From positions 3,959,249 to 4,023,248 of the forward strand of contig JAVGWX010000012.1 of assembly GCA_036924085.1 (NCBI GenBank): a stretch of 64,000 bases of DNA, given 5' to 3'. Both the position numbers and the translations under genes were made by a program. The stretch comes from Ariolimax columbianus (lineage: Eukaryota > Mollusca > Gastropoda > Stylommatophora > Arionidae). Below, piece after piece: positions 49,101-55,100 of the stretch. Position 1 is the first letter of the stretch. Each line of letters starts with the position of its first letter. The notes under the pieces were generated by a model. It made no database searches. It saw nothing but the letters and a program-made list of their open reading frames with translations, and was not told where the DNA came from.

Positions 49101-52100
49101 AGGAGTCATATATTGACATCCACCAACAGGAGTCATATATTGACATCCACCAACAGGAGTCATATATTGACATCCACCAACAGGAGTCATATATTGACAT
49201 CCACCAACAGGAGTCATATATTGACATCCACCAACAGGAGTCATATATTGACATCCACCAACAGGAGTCATATATTGACATCCACCAACAGGAGTCATAT
49301 ATTGACATCCACCAACAGGAGTCATATATTGACATCCACCAACAGGAGTCATATATTGACATCCACCAACAGGAGTCATATATTGACATCCACCAACAGG
49401 AGTCATATATTGACATCCACCAACAGGAGTCATATATTGACATCCACCAACAGGAGTCATATATTGACATCCACCAACAGGAGTCATATATTGACATCCA
49501 CCAACAGGAGTCATATATTGACATCCACCAACAGGAGTCATATATTGACATCCACCAACAGGAGTCATATATTGACATCCACCAACAGGAGTCATATATT
49601 GACATCCACCAACAGGAGTCATATATTGACATCCACCAACAGGAGTCATATATTGACATCCACCAACAGGAGTCATATATTGACATCCACCAACAGGAGT
49701 CATATATTGACATCCACCAACAGGAGTCATATATTGACATCCACCAACAGGAGTCATATATTGACATCCACCAACAGGAGTCATATATTGACATCCACCA
49801 ACAGGAGTCATATATTACATCCACCAACAGGAGTCATATATTGACATCCACCAACAGGAGTCATATATTGACATCCACCAACAGGAGTCATATATTGACA
49901 TCCACCAACAGGAGTCATATATTGACATCCACCAACAGGAGTCATATATTGACATCCACCAACAGGAGTCATATATTGACATCCACCAACAGGAGTCATA
50001 TATTGACATCCACCAACAGGAGTCATATATTGACATCCACCAACAGGAGTCATATATTGACATCCACCAACAGGAATCATTTATTGATATCCAAACAAAT
50101 AACTAACAAATTATAAATGTATTGCATAGTAATCTGGACAATGAACAGCTGATGAAGAAAATCCATGCCTTTGTAATGTGGATATAAGTAGACTGAGGTG
50201 TATCTGCTGGGAAGAAGAGAAAACAAATAAAAAACCTTTACAGAAATGATGTGTGCAAAGAGAATAGATAAACTACATCATAGTCAGATAGTTGAGATAT
50301 TTTGGTCAGCACATCTTCCTGAAAACAATACTGGACAGAAAGGTGAAAGGTCAACAACTCTATAAATGAGATAACATTAACAAAACAAACAGAGATAATA
50401 CTGACCAATTGTACCATCAAAGCAAGAGACAGAGTACAAAGCAAGAGACAGAGTACATTCAAGATGCAGCCGACCTTTGATGCAGAGATGGCACTTGAAC
50501 TGAACGAACATGTCAGGTACAAAGAATGGACTCAACCAAATAAAGTGAACCCAGCCTTCTACGGTTAAAAGGGAGCTTTAGAAACAATACTTCCTAAACA
50601 TAGATGGAACAGCAAAGGGAACAATTCCCTTCTGATTTCATGAAGGAAGATTATAACATGACATTCAGCTATGCCCACAACTGCATCTCCTGCCAGTCCC
50701 AAAGAAAAACATATAAATTATTGTTGTAATCCCAATTGTCCGCGATACTTCTAACAACCTTGGTTAAGCTGCACACCAGTTGAGAAATCGTGCTTTACTT
50801 AACATCTGCACCATCTCCTTGGTTCTACATATCCCTTGTTTCATTGCACACACTCCATCACTCTGTGCTTTCACTGCTCTTCAATTATAATCATTGTATA
50901 TTAATTTGCTTTATGGTTGGCTATTTCATAATATTTCGCCACTGCTACCATCATCTTTTCCTCAGCTGTTTTGGAGAGGATCTCTTAGAAATTGTTCAGT
51001 CCGTTCTTTGTAGTGCTCTAGTTTTTCTATATTGAAAGTTTAGCTTCTGTTTAATTAGCTTTTGCATACACTTGCGAATCACATATAGTGTGCTATTTAT
51101 ATATTTTGGTGGCCAAAATGTATTTGCAAGCTAAAATATTCCCTCAAAGTCACCTTTTTTTAAAAATTATTTTTTCATTTGTTACTTTATCAGTAATGGG
51201 AAGGAAGACTATGACTGGTTAGGCAAAATATACTGATCAGACATGTTAGTCTGGGTCAGGCAAAACATACTGGACATGAGACCATCACCTTGGTTTCCTC
51301 GTAACCCTTCCCGGAAACGGCTGTTTTCATGGCAGCCTGGCTAACAAGGTGAGGGATTGACGTAATCCCCGTAGTAGTGAGCGACACACAGATGAAGCCA
51401 AACATAGTACAACCACCTGGAGGACCCCGGTCTACCTTCATCAGCACACTCGGGATGTGAGGAAAGTAACTGCAACCCGCCACTTAACGCCCTTTTCAGG
51501 GCACACAAAAGAGTAACCTACTCATTGTGGGCATCCGCAAACAACATCATCGTCAATATGTGTCTGTTATACGTGCTTCTATATTGTGCCAAGTTTTGGA
51601 AAGTAACAGAAGAACAAATGTGAAAAGTGTCATCCTTTTACACAACCTGTCTTTAAAAAATTCATAGAATTTTTCTGATGGAACTCCACCACCAACCAAA
51701 AACTGCTTGCCTGGAGTAATCAAGAAGACATGCACACTATCATAACTGATCAATGCTGGAATTGCACCGGGCATGTCCTCAGAAGAGAACCTGATACCAT
51801 CATCAGAACTGCCATAGTATGGACCCCAGAGGGAAGGTGAAAGAGAGGGTGACCTAAGATAACTTAGAGATGAACAGTAGAAGCCAAAATGGAAATCGTT
51901 AATCAGAGCTGGGATACTGTATGAAGGATTCTGCCAGATAGGGTGAAGTGGAGGGAGTTTCTTGCTGCCTTAACTCTTGAGGGCCATAAGAATGCTGTCG
52001 GCGTTCTTCCTGGCCTCCGCTTGATGCCAGAAAAACGCTCATATCATTAACAGCACATTGAACTAAATTTGTTTAATTTTTTCAGTGTTTCTAGATTTTA

Positions 52101-55100
52101 ATTGACATTACATGGCAAGGGGAGTGACTCATATTTACATTTCATTTTGTAAAATGTGCTTTTTGTGTGGAAATTCAAAGTTGGAAAACATTTGTCATCT
52201 TTCAAGTCAGTCAAATTGTTTTTGTTTAACACAAAAATGTGTAGCGAACCTAGCGCTTCATTTTTCTTATGTTGAATCAGAGTCAGACATAGAATACAAT
52301 ATTATTCAACCTACTCAGCTTACTCCTACTGAATCTGATGCGGAAGATGAGGGGTCGTTGTCACAGCCAAGACCTAGTGCTGCTAAAAGGCAAAAAAGTT
52401 TGACTACCATCAACAGAAAAATGAAGATGCAATATTTCTAAAGCAAACTCGAGAGAGCATGATAGCTAATGGGTTCCAGTACCAAATTCCATCACCACTG
52501 ACTGACTGACTAAGATCCAGAACTCATTCAGATTGCTGCCAAAATGTGGTTGACCATGTGGAATGAATGGAGACCTGCAACTGAGTGAAACATCAACTCC
52601 ATTTGACTGCTACAGAAAATTATTTTCTTGTAGGTATTATTCATATGTGGATTACTGTTATTCTGAAGTAATCTAGACAAATCTGCATTACATTTCAGTG
52701 GTTATTCATGGATTGGTGACATTTTTGTGGGTGAAAAATAGTTTTTGTGGTAAAAATGACGATATAATTATTAACAATTACTTGTAACATTTTATTACAT
52801 TCCACAAGACCTTCATATTATTACTGTACATTCATTGTCCTTTAATTTGATATATAACATGTTTGTCTTCCTTGTTAAATAATTAATAAAAGTCAAGTTT
52901 TATGAAGAGACTGCTTTTATTAAAAAAATAATTCTGGCAAAACTAGTTATAAAATTATGGCCTTTAAGTTAAAAGATACCGCCAGGTGTGACGCTCACTG
53001 ACCACTTTACCCGTTCCTGACCAAGGATCTAAGAAGTGGAGGGAGTTTGTTGCTGCCTTAGAAGACACCACCAGGTGTGATTGTCACTGACCATTTCATC
53101 AGTCTCTTACCAAGGATCTAAGAAGTGGAAGGAGTTTGTTGCTGCCTTAGAAGACACCACCAGGTGTGATGCTCACTAACAACCAAGGATCTTAAGAACA
53201 AGATATATGTATGATTTTGTAAATTGTTTACCATGTTTTGAAAGAGACAAAAACTGTGTTTTATAGTAAAGAGTTAATTACATTTTTTTTCACAATTACT
53301 TTCATATTATTTTGCATTATCCTCAAGTAAAGAAAAGGTAAAAGTTATACCACTGCTATCAGGGATGAAGTGCCAGAGCTTTCATTGTTCTATGTTCCAG
53401 CTTTTTCAGAGGTCTAGTTACTATCGTCCCCACCTTGTCTTTCCTAACAGTAACCCAAGATGCCTGTTTACAGATGAGTAGACTGGAGCATGTCAAAACT
53501 GGGAATTGTACTCCTCCCCGCAACAGACAAGTACACATAAGTCTGTTACTATTTGAAGATGATCATTGTACTGATTTGATAAACAATAGCATTCATAGAA
53601 GTCTGAAACATTTGACTCTATCTTAGTAGAAGAAAGAGATTTCTGACGTTGACATATGTATAGAAGAGAATGAATTGTCTGTCTTCAAATGTATCCAACA
53701 CAAGGTGTAGCTTCTACCATATATATAATGTCTCCATTTTTGTCTCCTGACGACACCAATGACCTTTCTTAGATATCATTATATTCCTATATTCCGCCAT
53801 TGGATAAGTGCCAAGTTTGACACTGGTAGCACAGAGCTGATATAAATACATTATTCATCAGTTGTCAACCTAATGTTCAGGTGTTAAAGAAGTGGCAAGT
53901 CACAACAGAGGCTTTCTGACATTGTGTTTGTATCTATCCTTCCATCATCTGAGAAACCCCAGATATTAGAACTGCCAGCAAGTTCCATATTGTTCACATG
54001 TTTAGTTCGTTCTTCTTATCCTTATAGATACTTCTTGTATGCACAAATTTTCGTATTATTTTTGTCACGTGTTTTCGTGTGATTTTGTAGCCTATCGATT
54101 GTCTGCAAAAAGTAGTTCATGTTTTGAGTGAGGATCTATTTCTGGTGTTGTTATATGTCTGGCTTCTGTTACGGAAAACAAAACAAGCAGATAAATGGAG
54201 ACTGCCTTACAGATGAGCGATAAGATGTTTAGAGACATTTCATGTTTGAAATATAATAGTGTTCCAAGAAAAACATAATGCAATGGTGTTCCAAGAAACA
54301 TAAATGTCAGAAACTTTATATATAACTGCAGCATAAACATGAAACTAACCAGACGAGTGGTTCCAATGGCAACAATAAAATCAAAGAATGCTTCTAGACC
54401 AGCTCTGTCACCTGGGGAGCCATCTTGAACCTTGAAAGAGAATGATGTAAAATATATATAAATCTAGCTTCAACAAATACATACCAAGTCAACAAATGTT
54501 GACCAGTCTATAATCTGCTGGGAGATTTTGTGGACTAAAGTTTCTAGAGGATGAGGTAGCCAGCCCCCCTGTCCAACCCTTCTTTGTCACCTCTTTCAAC
54601 ATGCCTGGCAGGTTACAATGTTACTATTCTATGCTCCCCTTTCAGGCCCTGCTAGCTATAGATGTACACTTTGAGCTTAGTTGACCTTTGTTCAATCGGG
54701 TTTTGAGGAGATGCATTTTTTAATCTTGAGCTAGGTGTGTGATCAGCAACAGTCAATATCTCTTCAGCACTTATAAAGTCTTGCTGATATAAATCAAGTG
54801 AAGCAAAGAAGAGAGTTGTGTATGGGGCTAGCTGCCCCATATATATATCAAACTAATTGCTACAAATACTAATATTTGATTGAAATATAAAACAAGCTCA
54901 TTCATTAAAACAGCAGCTCTATGTGAGAACAGTACAACAAAATCTATCATTACGGAGTTCCTTCCCACTGCTGAGGTCCACTACAAAGATTATATGGCTG
55001 AAGGATAAAGGCTGCTTATCCCAGCAGTCACCACATATTGTACATGCTATGTTCTTATTTCATCTCCGCTAGAAAGAAACTGTGATGCCTTACAGAGGTT

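Noticed and set aside
48567..49844. 425-codon plus-strand frame and 388-411-codon minus-strand frames
   Set aside because: They are translations of the 27-bp array (unit divisible by three, no stop in any of the used frames). Flanks show no coding signal.
52112..52441. 109-codon frame with Cys pair and acidic stretch
   Set aside because: It could be a transposase N-terminus, but there is no supporting exon, TIR or homologous core. Listed as unexplained rather than as a gene.
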